Assembly (NCBI RefSeq): GCF_030227115.1
Contig: NZ_JASSUA010000001.1
Span: forward strand, 496,001 to 560,000
Source: Marinobacter sp. SS13-12
GTDB taxonomy: Bacteria > Pseudomonadota > Gammaproteobacteria > Pseudomonadales > Oleiphilaceae
DNA: 64,000 nucleotides
Reading direction: 5' to 3'
Shown here one piece after another: positions 29,219 through 37,918 of this stretch. Position numbers and translations under genes: made by a program. The notes beneath the pieces were generated by a model. The model made no database searches and had not been told where the DNA came from. It worked only from the letters and a program-made list of their open reading frames with translations. Position 1 is the stretch's first letter, and every line of letters starts with the position of its first letter.

Positions 29219-30668
29219 TTTTTGCCAGTTTTTCATAAAGCACTGAGCGGGAGATCCCCAGCATCTTGGCGGCGCGGGTCCGATTGCCGCGGCTTGCGAC
29301 CAGGGCTTCCTCGATCGCCTGCGCCTCTGCATCGGCCAGGGTTTTGGCAAGTGGGCGCACTGGTTGTGACGCCAATGAGGAGGCCGGCCGGTTACCGCTG
29401 CGGGGCAAAACCTTGAAAATGGCGTCCGCATCCAGCAAACCGCCATCCTCGCCCATGGTCAGGGCCCGCTCCAGGACATTGCGAAGTTCGCGTATGTTGC
29501 CTGGCCAGTCATAACCTCCCAGGGCAGCCACACCCGCGTCGGTGATTTCACCCCTTATCTCAAGACCATCGCAGATCTCGCCCAGCAGGGCCTCACACAA
29601 AACGCCCAGATCCGCCAGACGGTCACGAAGCGGGGGTATGGGTATTTCCAGCACATTCAGCCGGTAATACAGGTCGGACCGGAACTCACCCTCGGCAATC
29701 ATTGCCTCCAGGTTTCGGCTGGTAGCAGCAATGACACGCACGTCCACTGAGGCCACCTTGTTGGAACCCAGCGGCTCAATTTCACCTTCCTGTAACGCGC
29801 GCAGAAGCTTTGCCTGCAGCGGCAATGGCATATCCCCGACTTCATCCAGGAACAGCGTGCCACCATTGGCCAGCTGGAACTTACCCTCGCGGGTACGACG
29901 ATCGGCACCCGTGTAAGCACCGGGCGCAACACCGAAAAACTCGGCCTCCAGGAGGTTGTCCGGAATGGCAGCAACGTTCACCCCCACAAACGGCTTTTCG
30001 GCACGTATGGAGACCGAATGAATTGCCTGGGCCAGCACTTCCTTGCCAGTGCCCGTCTCACCCAACAGCAGCACTGGCATGTCGCGGCCGGCCGCCAGCC
30101 GCGCTCGTCGCTTGACCTCCAGCGCTGCCGGGCTGGCACCAACAAAGTCGGCGAGGTTATAGCGCGTGCCACGGGTTTTTTTGGCCAGGGCCTTGCGGGC
30201 AGCCGCCAGGTCCTGGTGCAGGCGACGGTACTTGGCTACCAGCGGCGTCAGTGGTTGCAGGTCGTCGTAAAGGACAAACGCCACCGCCCCCATGATCCGC
30301 CCGTCATCGTCGTAAAAAGGCAGGCGAGTTACCACCAGCTGTTGCTGGTTGTGTTCCATGATATCGAGCAGCAGAGGTTTGCCGGACTCCACCACCTCCG
30401 GCATCCGGGTATGGGGAATCACCTGACGCACCAGTTTGCCAATGACCGCCTTGGGATCGCCCAGCCCCAGCAGGTGAGAATAGCTGCTGTTGATCCAGGT
30501 AATACGGCTTTCGTGATCAACGGCAATGGCGCCGGCGCTGGCTTCCTCGAACATGGGAAACAGGGCCTCGATCAGGTCCCTGGTGAGGCCGCTCTTGTTG
30601 TTATCTGTAAACAGCTCTGTCATGTACCCTGTACCACCGGGTTGGAAGTTATTCATGGCAATACCCAT
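29211..30668 (-). CDS. Sigma-54-dependent activator, HbcR-like regulator of 3-hydroxybutyrate use
   Basis: 485 residues. A PAS domain (about 25-140) is followed by the AAA+ domain with Walker A GETGTGKE, the sigma-54 contact loop as GAYTGA (Phe of GAFTGA replaced by Tyr, a known functional variant) and LFLDEVGD as Walker B. A Fis-type helix-turn-helix closes the protein (RTRAAKMLGISRSVLYEKL). HbcR of Pseudomonas aeruginosa controls 3-hydroxybutyrate genes and has the same layout. Two neighbouring promoters carry matching sites. A start 45 bases later, at MTELFTDN, is equally possible. Confidence 0.88.
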   Translation of the reverse strand: MGIAMNNFQPGGTGYMTELFTDNNKSGLTRDLIEALFPMFEEASAGAIAVDHESRITWINSSYSHLLGLGDPKAVIGKLVRQVIPHTRMPEVVESGKPLLLDIMEHNQQQLVVTRLPFYDDDGRIMGAVAFVLYDDLQPLTPLVAKYRRLHQDLAAARKALAKKTRGTRYNLADFVGASPAALEVKRRARLAAGRDMPVLLLGETGTGKEVLAQAIHSVSIRAEKPFVGVNVAAIPDNLLEAEFFGVAPGAYTGADRRTREGKFQLANGGTLFLDEVGDMPLPLQAKLLRALQEGEIEPLGSNKVASVDVRVIAATSRNLEAMIAEGEFRSDLYYRLNVLEIPIPPLRDRLADLGVLCEALLGEICDGLEIRGEITDAGVAALGGYDWPGNIRELRNVLERALTMGEDGGLLDADAIFKVLPRSGNRPASSLASQPVRPLAKTLADAEAQAIEEALVASRGNRTRAAKMLGISRSVLYEKLAKMS

Positions 30669-30732
30669 GACACCCGGCGAACCGGGTGCGGTGACGGAAG
30701 TATATGGCGCCCCCGGTATGGGGGCAAACGAT

Positions 30733-30759
30733 GCCGGCCCGGAATCCGGATGGGCCGGC
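30733..30759 (-). terminator. Hairpin after the oligomer hydrolase gene
   Basis: GCCGGCCC pairs with GGGCCGGC around an eleven-base loop, starting 11 bases past the stop. On the minus strand only a short T stretch follows, so termination may be incomplete and some transcripts could continue into the activator gene. Confidence 0.45.
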
Positions 30760-30770
30760 TATCAGGCGCT

Positions 30771-32888
30771 TCAATCAGGGATCTGCACCTGGTTATCGCT
30801 GAACACGATGAGATCGCCGGCATCCGGATTGGCCGCGATCGGGGTCAGGTTGGCTTCGGACAGGGGTGTTCCTAGATCGCCTCGCGGCAAGGTGCGCACC
30901 ACCTGGCTGGGTGGCAGTGCCTGCTTTTCGGTAAGGTTCGCCCACACCAGGTCTAGCGCCTGGAAGTAGTAGTGATGCAGGGGTACATAGGTGTCCGCCA
31001 GTCCCGGGACCTGGAATCCGTTGAGAACATCCAGATGGTGGGCATTGAGAATTTCGTAGTACCGCAAGTTACTGTCGCTGCCTTCAGCCCGCTGGTTGAG
31101 GCCGAAATAGGGTCGTGACGTGTGGTTGATTGGCAGGATGGCATCGGCACGGCCGGTTACGAAAACCGTCGGCTTGCCTTGCAGGTTACCGGAGGCCCGC
31201 ACCTCTTCGATACCACCGGCAATGCGCTCTGCCATATCCGCGTCACTCTCTGAAAGCTCGCTCCCGGAAACAACATCCGTTCCCAACGCAAGGCTCCTCA
31301 GACACAGCAGCGCATCCAGACCATAATCCTGCTGGCTGGAACTGGGCGAAGCGCTGGCCGCAAGGTTGGTGGGCTGACCCTCGGCATCGTCATACACCAG
31401 GCTCATGCCGGCACTGGGTGGAATACCATTGCTTGCCGAGAACAGCGCGGCTTCCTGGGCCTCGGTAAGGGGCACCACCGCGCCCCCGGCCCCGGTAGCC
31501 GCCAGGCTGATATCACACAACCTGTCTTCCACCCCCGCCCTGGCGTAGGTGTTGGCATAGGTGGTGGAGATACTCTGGGCCACCGCCAGTCCGAAATGGA
31601 TGGGGGCCAGCAGGTTCTGCTCGGGCTGAATACCCACGTCCTCCTCCAGGATGCGCAGGGCGTCGGTCGCACGGTCATCGGTAGTGGCGCCCGCCACCAG
31701 ACCCTTGTTGGCAAGGGAGTTACAGATATTTTCCGCAATGGTGAAGTTGTTGAAAGTGGCGTTCAGGGGCGCCACATCGCGCACTTCCGGTGCGATATTG
31801 GCACAGCCCTGGTACACCGCCAGTGCTGTGGTGTAATCCAGCAGGCTGCGACTGTGCTCGGCAAGTTCGGGGCCATTGCCCTGGCGAATGGTGAAGCTGG
31901 TATCCACCCGGGGATTGACGTTGGGCTCCGACACCGCAACACCGTCGATCAAGTCGCTGTCGTCCAGTTCCGCGGCACGGACGGAGGCGCCGCCACCGTT
32001 GGATACGCTGGAGGCGATCACCAGAGTGTTTTTCGGCTTTATCTTGATGACCTTACGGTCATTGCCGGTCTCCTGCCCGAACTTTTCATTCAGCACATAG
32101 AAGCCGAATTCAATAGACTGGAGAACATGCCGGCCCCAATCCGCCTCGGGATTGACCTGTGAGTGGGCATGCTTGTAGGCAAACCGGTCCGGCCAGGCAG
32201 CATCGAAATCCGCCCGCGCCTGGGCGTCCAGGTCGGCGCGGAATTGCACCGGCTCGTCGGCCCGGGTCAGGGTTCCGTCAATGCGTTGGGCCGCATTGGT
32301 GGCCAGGTTGTGGGAACCGGTACCGGTGCCCTTGTCGGTATAGACCACGGCGCAACCTTTCTTCAGGCCCCACTCTCCGGCCGTTCCAATGGCGCCGTAG
32401 ATACCCCGGGAGCCCGACGAAGGTGCTGTAATCATGCAGGCCTGGTCAGGGTCGAAACTGTCCGGCACCTGGACCATCACGGTAACGGGCACATCCGTGC
32501 CCTCGACGGTCATATAGGCAAGGTGCTCTTCTCCCGGAATCAGACCTTCACCACCACTGCCGACCTGGGGCCCGAAAAACTCGCCATACCCACCGCCGGG
32601 TACCGTATCCACCAGAGCACGGTAGTTGTTGTAGATCGCCAGGGTCCGTAACTCTTCAGGCGTTGGATTGATGGGGTCATCGAAGGCCGGTGGTGTCCCA
32701 CTGGCAAGGCCACTGGCACCAAGCCCACCGGTCAGCAGGTCATTGTTTACACCGTCATACTGGTTCGAAACAACCTCTCCCTGGACGAAATCCGGGAGCT
32801 GATTGAAAGGGGAGTTACCTTCTTTACAGGCGGACACCGTTAACGTGACCGCGCCAATCAACGTGCATTGCAGTAATGTTTTCATCAT
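30771..32888 (-). CDS. D-3-hydroxybutyrate oligomer hydrolase, exported lipoprotein
   Basis: 705 residues, close to the family's usual length of about 690. It splits soluble 3-hydroxybutyrate oligomers into monomers. The N-terminus is a lipoprotein signal with lipobox VSAC, acylated Cys21. The nucleophile is probably Ser296 in the atypical lipase box SVSNG; a second similar motif, SGSRG, occurs earlier. Two adjacent ATG codons are possible starts, preceded by AGGGAA. A sigma-54 promoter and two activator sites upstream match those of the dctP operon, tying oligomer breakdown to monomer uptake. Surface location is inferred from the lipobox. Confidence 0.9.
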   Translation of the reverse strand: MMKTLLQCTLIGAVTLTVSACKEGNSPFNQLPDFVQGEVVSNQYDGVNNDLLTGGLGASGLASGTPPAFDDPINPTPEELRTLAIYNNYRALVDTVPGGGYGEFFGPQVGSGGEGLIPGEEHLAYMTVEGTDVPVTVMVQVPDSFDPDQACMITAPSSGSRGIYGAIGTAGEWGLKKGCAVVYTDKGTGTGSHNLATNAAQRIDGTLTRADEPVQFRADLDAQARADFDAAWPDRFAYKHAHSQVNPEADWGRHVLQSIEFGFYVLNEKFGQETGNDRKVIKIKPKNTLVIASSVSNGGGASVRAAELDDSDLIDGVAVSEPNVNPRVDTSFTIRQGNGPELAEHSRSLLDYTTALAVYQGCANIAPEVRDVAPLNATFNNFTIAENICNSLANKGLVAGATTDDRATDALRILEEDVGIQPEQNLLAPIHFGLAVAQSISTTYANTYARAGVEDRLCDISLAATGAGGAVVPLTEAQEAALFSASNGIPPSAGMSLVYDDAEGQPTNLAASASPSSSQQDYGLDALLCLRSLALGTDVVSGSELSESDADMAERIAGGIEEVRASGNLQGKPTVFVTGRADAILPINHTSRPYFGLNQRAEGSDSNLRYYEILNAHHLDVLNGFQVPGLADTYVPLHHYYFQALDLVWANLTEKQALPPSQVVRTLPRGDLGTPLSEANLTPIAANPDAGDLIVFSDNQVQIPD

Positions 32889-32960
32889 TATTCCCTGTTG
32901 TTTTTGTTAGACACGGGAACCGGGCGCAAAATGGAAACACCAGGCACCACCACAGTGCCA

Positions 32961-32976
32961 TGCGCATCCTGTGCCA
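32961..32976 (-). promoter_or_regulatory. Sigma-54 promoter of the oligomer hydrolase gene
   Basis: The minus strand reads TGGCACAGGATGCGCA: a full TGGCAC -24 element and GC at the right distance for -12. The predicted start near 32949 gives a 60-base leader. It pairs with activator sites of the same type as those before dctP. Confidence 0.65.
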
Positions 32977-33037
32977 ATAAGGCAAGCCGTTGATAATAGG
33001 AGTGTTATCAAAAAAAACCGAAAATACGGCACACAGG

Positions 33038-33055
33038 TTTCCGGATAACCGGACA
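33038..33055. promoter_or_regulatory. Proximal activator site for the oligomer hydrolase
   Basis: TTTCC-GGATAACC-GGACA differs from TGTCC-N8-GGACA by one base. It is centred about 98 bases upstream of the predicted transcription start, the same distance as at the dctP promoter. Confidence 0.5.
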
Positions 33056-33138
33056 GTTTGAAGCCGGCAACTAGGCGAGAATGGAGGCTCAGGTTATGCT
33101 CAGCGCCGCACGGCACGAGTGTAGCGCTATCCGGACGC

Positions 33139-33156
33139 CGTCCTGTTTTCCGGACA
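33139..33156. promoter_or_regulatory. Distal activator site for the oligomer hydrolase
   Basis: CGTCC-TGTTTTCC-GGACA keeps the eight-base spacer and has one mismatch in the left half-site. It lies about 200 bases upstream of the predicted start. Confidence 0.45.
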
Positions 33157-33270
33157 GTACCGGCCGCCTGAGGGAAGAACGCCTCACTTGCCACTGTAAT
33201 GCTGCAACGCATCCGCAGACAGGATTTCACCGTATCAGTTGCTGTCACCGGATCAATTGACGGAGGATTG

Positions 33271-34176
33271 ATGCACCCCTCACGCCTGCTGGCCATGGTG
33301 GTCAGTGCCCTGCTGACCGCCTGTGCCTCTCACCAGAACGCACCCGAGCAGGCAGCACCGGCGCTGCAAACCGACTACAGCACACAAACAGACATTACTT
33401 TTTCGCCGGCTGGCTGGCCCCAGGCTCTGCAGGCCGATCTTTACCTGCCGGAAAGCAACCAGCCCCTGCCGACCGTGCTGCTGGTCCACGGCGGTGGCTG
33501 GGAGCGTCGCTCCAGGAAGGATATGGCGTGGATCGCCGAGCACCTTGCCAGCCGGGGTTTCGCGGTGATGAACATCGACTACCGGTTTGCGCCGGAGCAT
33601 ACCTTCCCGGCTCAGTTGTATGATCTTCAGGTTGCCATGAACTGGCTCCACGACCAGGCCGATACCTACCACCTGGACCGGGATGCCATCAGTGCGTTCG
33701 GATTTTCCTCCGGCGCCCACCTGGTCAGCCTGATGGCCCTGGTTGCCGAATCCGGACACCCGTTAAACCAGCCCCACGGAAGGAAGCACGCCAGGCCCGT
33801 GGCCGTTGTTGCCGGCGGTCTGCCGGGCGATCTCCGCGCATTTGACTCCGGAAAACTGATTCGCCAGTTTCTGGATGGTGTGCAGCAAGATATTCCCGGC
33901 GTCTACCAGGCCGCCTCACCGATAACGCACATTACCGCCGGTGCGCCACCGTTCTTTCTGTTCCATGGTGCCCAGGACATGCTGGTCCCTGTCAGCCAGG
34001 CAAAAGAATTCCGGGATCGCCTGACGGCTCATGGCGTCGTTAGCGAGCTGTACCTGATGCATCTGCGAGGTCATATCACCAGCTTCCTGACTGCCGGTAA
34101 CGCCGTTGAAAAGGCCACGGACTTTCTGGTTCGCCACACGGGCAATACCCGTCAGACGATGCAGACACAGAACTGA
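33271..34176 (+). CDS. Alpha/beta hydrolase lipoprotein (HSL/esterase type)
   Basis: 301 residues, start set by GGAGG six bases before the ATG. Lipoprotein signal with lipobox LTAC, acylated Cys18. The oxyanion motif HGGGW and nucleophile motif GFSSGA are typical of the hormone-sensitive-lipase or carboxylesterase branch; HGAQDMLVP and LRGHITSF supply Asp and His. The gene is divergent from the 3-hydroxybutyrate oligomer hydrolase and could share its control region. It may hydrolyse esters at the envelope. Substrate unknown. Confidence 0.82.
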   Translation: MHPSRLLAMVVSALLTACASHQNAPEQAAPALQTDYSTQTDITFSPAGWPQALQADLYLPESNQPLPTVLLVHGGGWERRSRKDMAWIAEHLASRGFAVMNIDYRFAPEHTFPAQLYDLQVAMNWLHDQADTYHLDRDAISAFGFSSGAHLVSLMALVAESGHPLNQPHGRKHARPVAVVAGGLPGDLRAFDSGKLIRQFLDGVQQDIPGVYQAASPITHITAGAPPFFLFHGAQDMLVPVSQAKEFRDRLTAHGVVSELYLMHLRGHITSFLTAGNAVEKATDFLVRHTGNTRQTMQTQN

Positions 34177-34184
34177 AGTGAAGG

Positions 34185-34544
34185 TCAAAGCGAGACAAAA
34201 GGCGCCACGGAGAGCGCCAGGATAACCAGAATTGCGAGGCACGCTGCAACCGTTGTGACCGGTTTATGCCGGACTCGATGCCAGAATCCACCTGTCCGCC
34301 CTTCCGCCAGATCAAGTTCGTAAGCCTCGCGCTGACGATGCAGACGCTCCCGCTGATAGTTGTCCAGCAGTTCCCTTGCTCGCCGGGCCTCGTCGTTATC
34401 GTGCACCCAGAAACCACCCATGCTGATGCCCCAGCGGCTGGGCGGAGTTTCGTAATAGGGGATATCGTGCGCTTCAAACAGCTCACGGATTTCGTCCGCT
34501 TCGTCGTCGGGAACATGGCGGAGGTTCATGAGGTGGTTGGTCAT
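34185..34544 (-). CDS. DUF6164-like small membrane protein
   Basis: 119 residues. The N-terminal half (NLRHVPDDEADEIRELFEAH and IPYYETPPSRWGISMGGFWV) resembles a small alpha/beta domain of the DUF6164/DUF2007 kind. A basic linker follows and one membrane helix (TTVAACLAILVILALSVAPF) ends the protein. It is convergent with the lipoprotein hydrolase, nine bases away. Role unknown; the DUF assignment is from memory of the motif pattern. Confidence 0.6.
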   Translation of the reverse strand: MTNHLMNLRHVPDDEADEIRELFEAHDIPYYETPPSRWGISMGGFWVHDNDEARRARELLDNYQRERLHRQREAYELDLAEGRTGGFWHRVRHKPVTTVAACLAILVILALSVAPFVSL

Positions 34545-34627
34545 GGTATGTCTGGCACCGGGTTATGGGATACCCTTATCCTAGCATTCCGGGATGGTTC
34601 TCACCGCCCAGTTCACCAGGATAATCA

Positions 34628-36037
34628 ATGCCAGACAGCGCGATTCGACGATTATTGGAGTTTGATCACCAGGTTCAGCGAGACCGCGACCAGAGCGCGG
34701 CTTTCCTGCACCGGCGGGACCGCCGTTTTGCCCTGGAATCCCGTGAGAAGGGTCTGTCACCGGGCCCGGAACTGTGGCTTGAGCACATCCGCAGATTACG
34801 CACGCCACAACCCACCGACGACCCTTTGCGCCAGTGGCGGCACCTGACTACGGGTTTTGCACTTGTGGGCCTGGTCACGGGCGTTATGGCCATGCTGGGG
34901 CTGTTGTTCTACGACGGCGGCCAGAGAATCAACCTCACGGTTATCCTCGCGTTCGTATTGCTCCAATGCCTGCTGGCGGCGATCACCACTGTGCAGGCCT
35001 TCGCCGGCTGGCAGCCCTGGCGCTGGCTGTTACGAAAGTTCTCGCTGACGGGCTCCTCCGGCGCGTTGCGGCCGTTGCAACCCATGCTGATGGCCCGCGC
35101 TGCCCACGCCGGCGGACTGATGTTTGGTCTGGCCGGATTGCTCACCCTGCTGGTGCTTGTGGTGATTCAGGATCTCGCCTTTGGCTGGAGTACGACCCTC
35201 GACACCGGCTCGGACAGCTATTACAGACTGCTGGCGACCCTGGCCACGCCCTGGCAGAACCTCTGGCCGGCCGCAGTGCCCGACAGGGACCTGGTGGACG
35301 CTACCCGTTTCTTCCGCAGCGACGACAGGGGCAACGCTGATCCCGCGCTCTGGGGGCGCTGGTGGCCTTTCGTTGCCATGGTATGGGTCACCTATGTCAT
35401 CCTGCCCAGGCTGTTGCTACTGGCACTGGCGGTAGTCCATCCGGGCCTGCGGGCCCGCAGGGAACTGGCCAGCCACCCCGGCATGATCGCGCTGCAGTAC
35501 CGCATGGAAACCCCGGCACTGGATACCGGCAACCGACATAATGACGCCGGTGACCAGCCAGATACCAGCACCTCGGGGCAACTGCATTCGCTGCCGGCCG
35601 GGCAGGTTCTTATCCGCTGGGCAGGTGCCGGTGAGCCCGAACTCCCCGACGCCCTGTCAGCCGGATACCGCGACATTCTTGCAGCCGGAGGCAACGCTTC
35701 CCTTGAGGATGACCATCGAATTATCCGGCAGGCCGGGCAGGTTATTGCTGCCACCCCCAACCCTGCTGTCCTGGTGGTGACCCGCAGTTGGGAGCCGCCG
35801 ACCGGAGAATTGGCGGATTTCCTGGGCGAAGCCCGCAAGGCCTGGCCAGCAACGACCCTCATTGCGCTGGTGCCCCTGGCAGCGGAACCGGATCAGCCCC
35901 CGCCGGAGCATCAGGTGAGCCAGTGGCTGCGGTTTGCCGACAGATCCGGAGACAGCCAGATCGTTGTCAGCACTCCGGACCTGGCCTCCCAGGAGGCCCG
36001 CATTCACCGCGCACTTCAGCATGAGCACCGACAATGA
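34628..36037 (+). CDS. DUF2868 membrane protein
   Basis: 469 residues. The protein has four likely membrane segments (about 78-100, 105-125, 165-187 and 258-280) between a charged N-terminal region (LEHIRRLR) and a long soluble C-terminal half. This pattern fits DUF2868. The stop overlaps the start of the next gene, a DUF3482 GTPase, as ATGA, so the two are translationally coupled. The pair is conserved in proteobacteria without known function; a GTPase with a membrane partner is the natural reading. Confidence 0.8.
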   Translation: MPDSAIRRLLEFDHQVQRDRDQSAAFLHRRDRRFALESREKGLSPGPELWLEHIRRLRTPQPTDDPLRQWRHLTTGFALVGLVTGVMAMLGLLFYDGGQRINLTVILAFVLLQCLLAAITTVQAFAGWQPWRWLLRKFSLTGSSGALRPLQPMLMARAAHAGGLMFGLAGLLTLLVLVVIQDLAFGWSTTLDTGSDSYYRLLATLATPWQNLWPAAVPDRDLVDATRFFRSDDRGNADPALWGRWWPFVAMVWVTYVILPRLLLLALAVVHPGLRARRELASHPGMIALQYRMETPALDTGNRHNDAGDQPDTSTSGQLHSLPAGQVLIRWAGAGEPELPDALSAGYRDILAAGGNASLEDDHRIIRQAGQVIAATPNPAVLVVTRSWEPPTGELADFLGEARKAWPATTLIALVPLAAEPDQPPPEHQVSQWLRFADRSGDSQIVVSTPDLASQEARIHRALQHEHRQ

Positions 36038-37461
36038 CCACCCCCGTATTCGCCGTGGTTGGCCATCCCAACAAGGGAAAGTCCAGTGTTGTGGCCACCC
36101 TGTCCCAGAACGATGCCATCGCCATTGCCCTGGAACCGGGGACGACCCGCCAGCGCCAGGAATACCCGCTGACCGTGGATGGCAAAACCCTGTATACACT
36201 GGTAGATACTCCGGGTTTCCAGCGCCCCCGACGGGTACTGGAATGGCTGGAAGCCCATAGCATTTCCGCCTCGGATCGGTCAGAAACCGTGAAGGCGTTT
36301 ATTATCCAGCACCGTGACGACGGCGGATTCACGGATGAATGTGAGTTGCTGACACCACTGACCGAAGGTGCAGGCATCATTTACGTGGTGGATGGCTCCG
36401 TACCCTACAGCGCACAACATGAGGCTGAAATGACCATCTTGCGCTGGACCGGACGACCGAGCCTGGCGCTGATCAACAGTATTGGCGAAGACGATTACAG
36501 TGACACCTGGGCACAGGCGCTTGGCCAGTTCTTCCAGGTTGTCCGCAAGTTCGATGCGGTTAGTGCTCCATTCGAACAACATCTCAGCCTTTTGCGAGCG
36601 TTTGGCCAGCTAGAGCCGGACTGGGAGCGACCACTGGAGCAGGCTACAGACTTTCTCCTTGCCCAGCGACGTCAACGTCGGACCGAAGCGGCTGCAAAGA
36701 TTGCGCACACTCTGGAAGAAATGATGTCATTTCGGGAGAAACGCACGCTGACCACGCTCCAGACCAGCGACATGTCCGACGAAGAGCTGGCCAGACAATT
36801 GCGAACCAGCTGGTATCACAACCAGCGGAAACGGGAACAGAATCTGCGGATCGCCATCGAAAAGCTTTACGAGCATCATCGTGTGGAGCGCCAGGAAGCC
36901 GAACTTGAGTGGCACAGTGAACACGACCTGTTCAGCGAGGACAGCCGCAAGGCCTGGGGCGTCAACCGCCGTTACCTGGCAACAGCCGGATTCGGGGCCG
37001 GTGCTGTAGGCGGTGCCGGGGTGGATGCGCTGACCCTTGGCCACTCATTGGGAGCCGGCGCCCTGGTCGGTGGATTGATTGGTGCTGCCGGCAGCTATTT
37101 TTATGGCGATCGCCTGACTTTACCGGTGCTCAATACCGGGGTACTGACCAACGGACTCAGAACCGCTGTTTTTGGCCCTGTACAAGACAGTCAGTTCGGC
37201 TATGTTGTATTAGGAAGGGCAATAAATCACTGGTGGCATATCAGCCACCGTAATCACGCCGGTCGCGAACTGCTGGACCTGGCACCGGCGGACAACCACT
37301 GGCTGGAGCACCTGGACCGGGCCAACCGTCAGGTCATTCATCGGGCCCTCGAACGCTGCCGAAAACAGCGAGTCCTGGATGACAAAACCCGGTTTGCCCT
37401 GGCCGCTGCCATTGAGCAAGCCATGAGCGCCTACGACGATTGGCGGTTGAACCGAACGTAA
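36034..37461 (+). CDS. DUF3482 Era-like GTPase
   Basis: 475 residues. An N-terminal G domain shows G1 GHPNKGKSS (residues 9-17), the switch Thr in EPGTTRQR, and G3 DTPG. The C-terminal part contains a long charged helical region with many Arg and Glu and a Gly-rich hydrophobic stretch (FGAGAVGGAGVDALTLGHSL and onwards) that could insert into or touch membrane. It overlaps the DUF2868 gene by four bases. The cellular role is unknown. The 3' end abuts a promoter-like sequence for ectC. Confidence 0.83.
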   Translation: MTTPVFAVVGHPNKGKSSVVATLSQNDAIAIALEPGTTRQRQEYPLTVDGKTLYTLVDTPGFQRPRRVLEWLEAHSISASDRSETVKAFIIQHRDDGGFTDECELLTPLTEGAGIIYVVDGSVPYSAQHEAEMTILRWTGRPSLALINSIGEDDYSDTWAQALGQFFQVVRKFDAVSAPFEQHLSLLRAFGQLEPDWERPLEQATDFLLAQRRQRRTEAAAKIAHTLEEMMSFREKRTLTTLQTSDMSDEELARQLRTSWYHNQRKREQNLRIAIEKLYEHHRVERQEAELEWHSEHDLFSEDSRKAWGVNRRYLATAGFGAGAVGGAGVDALTLGHSLGAGALVGGLIGAAGSYFYGDRLTLPVLNTGVLTNGLRTAVFGPVQDSQFGYVVLGRAINHWWHISHRNHAGRELLDLAPADNHWLEHLDRANRQVIHRALERCRKQRVLDDKTRFALAAAIEQAMSAYDDWRLNRT

Positions 37462-37477
37462 GCGGCATGTGTATACT
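37447..37477 (+). promoter_or_regulatory. Possible sigma-70 promoter of ectC
   Basis: TTGAAC and TATACT are 19 bases apart, with TGTG directly before the -10 element. The predicted start lies about 28 bases before ectC. The -35 element is inside the end of the GTPase gene. Spacing is long, as in some osmotically induced promoters. Confidence 0.4.
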
Positions 37478-37511
37478 GTAAGACTGCTCCAACAAACAGC
37501 GAGGGACAAGT

Positions 37512-37907
37512 ATGAAAATTGTACGAGTTGAGGACATCATCGGCACCGAGCGCGAAGTAACCGGACCGGGCTGGACCAGCCGCCGTATGCTGCTCAAAAA
37601 GGATGGCATGGGCTTTTCATTCCACGAGACCATTATCCCTGCCGGGGCTGAATTGAATCTCTGGTACAAGAACCACCTGGAAGCGGTCTATTGCGTCGCC
37701 GGCAACGGCACCATCCTCGACAAGGCAACAGGTGAAACCCACGAAATTTCTGACGGAACCCTGTACGCGCTGGACAAGAACGACCCCCACACTCTACGCG
37801 GTGGGACCGAGGACATGCGCCTGATCTGCGCCTTCAACCCGCCTGTCACCGGCCGTGAAGTCCATGACAAGGACGGTGCCTACATTCTGGATACCAGCGA
37901 CGTTTAA
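37512..37907 (+). CDS. ectC: L-ectoine synthase (lone gene)
   Basis: 131 residues, full length for EctC. This cupin enzyme closes N-gamma-acetyl-diaminobutyrate to ectoine. The family motifs are intact: [20 protein letters not shown] (metal and substrate side), [18 protein letters not shown] with the metal His, and [16 protein letters not shown] ribosome site precedes ATG. The ectA and ectB partners are not adjacent; the next gene, 12 bases on, is a permease. Lone ectC genes are known and may act on imported precursors. Activity is expected from intact motifs, the pathway is not clear. Confidence 0.92.
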   Translation: MKIVRVEDIIGTEREVTGPGWTSRRMLLKKDGMGFSFHETIIPAGAELNLWYKNHLEAVYCVAGNGTILDKATGETHEISDGTLYALDKNDPHTLRGGTEDMRLICAFNPPVTGREVHDKDGAYILDTSDV

Positions 37908-37918
37908 GCCTGGCCCCA

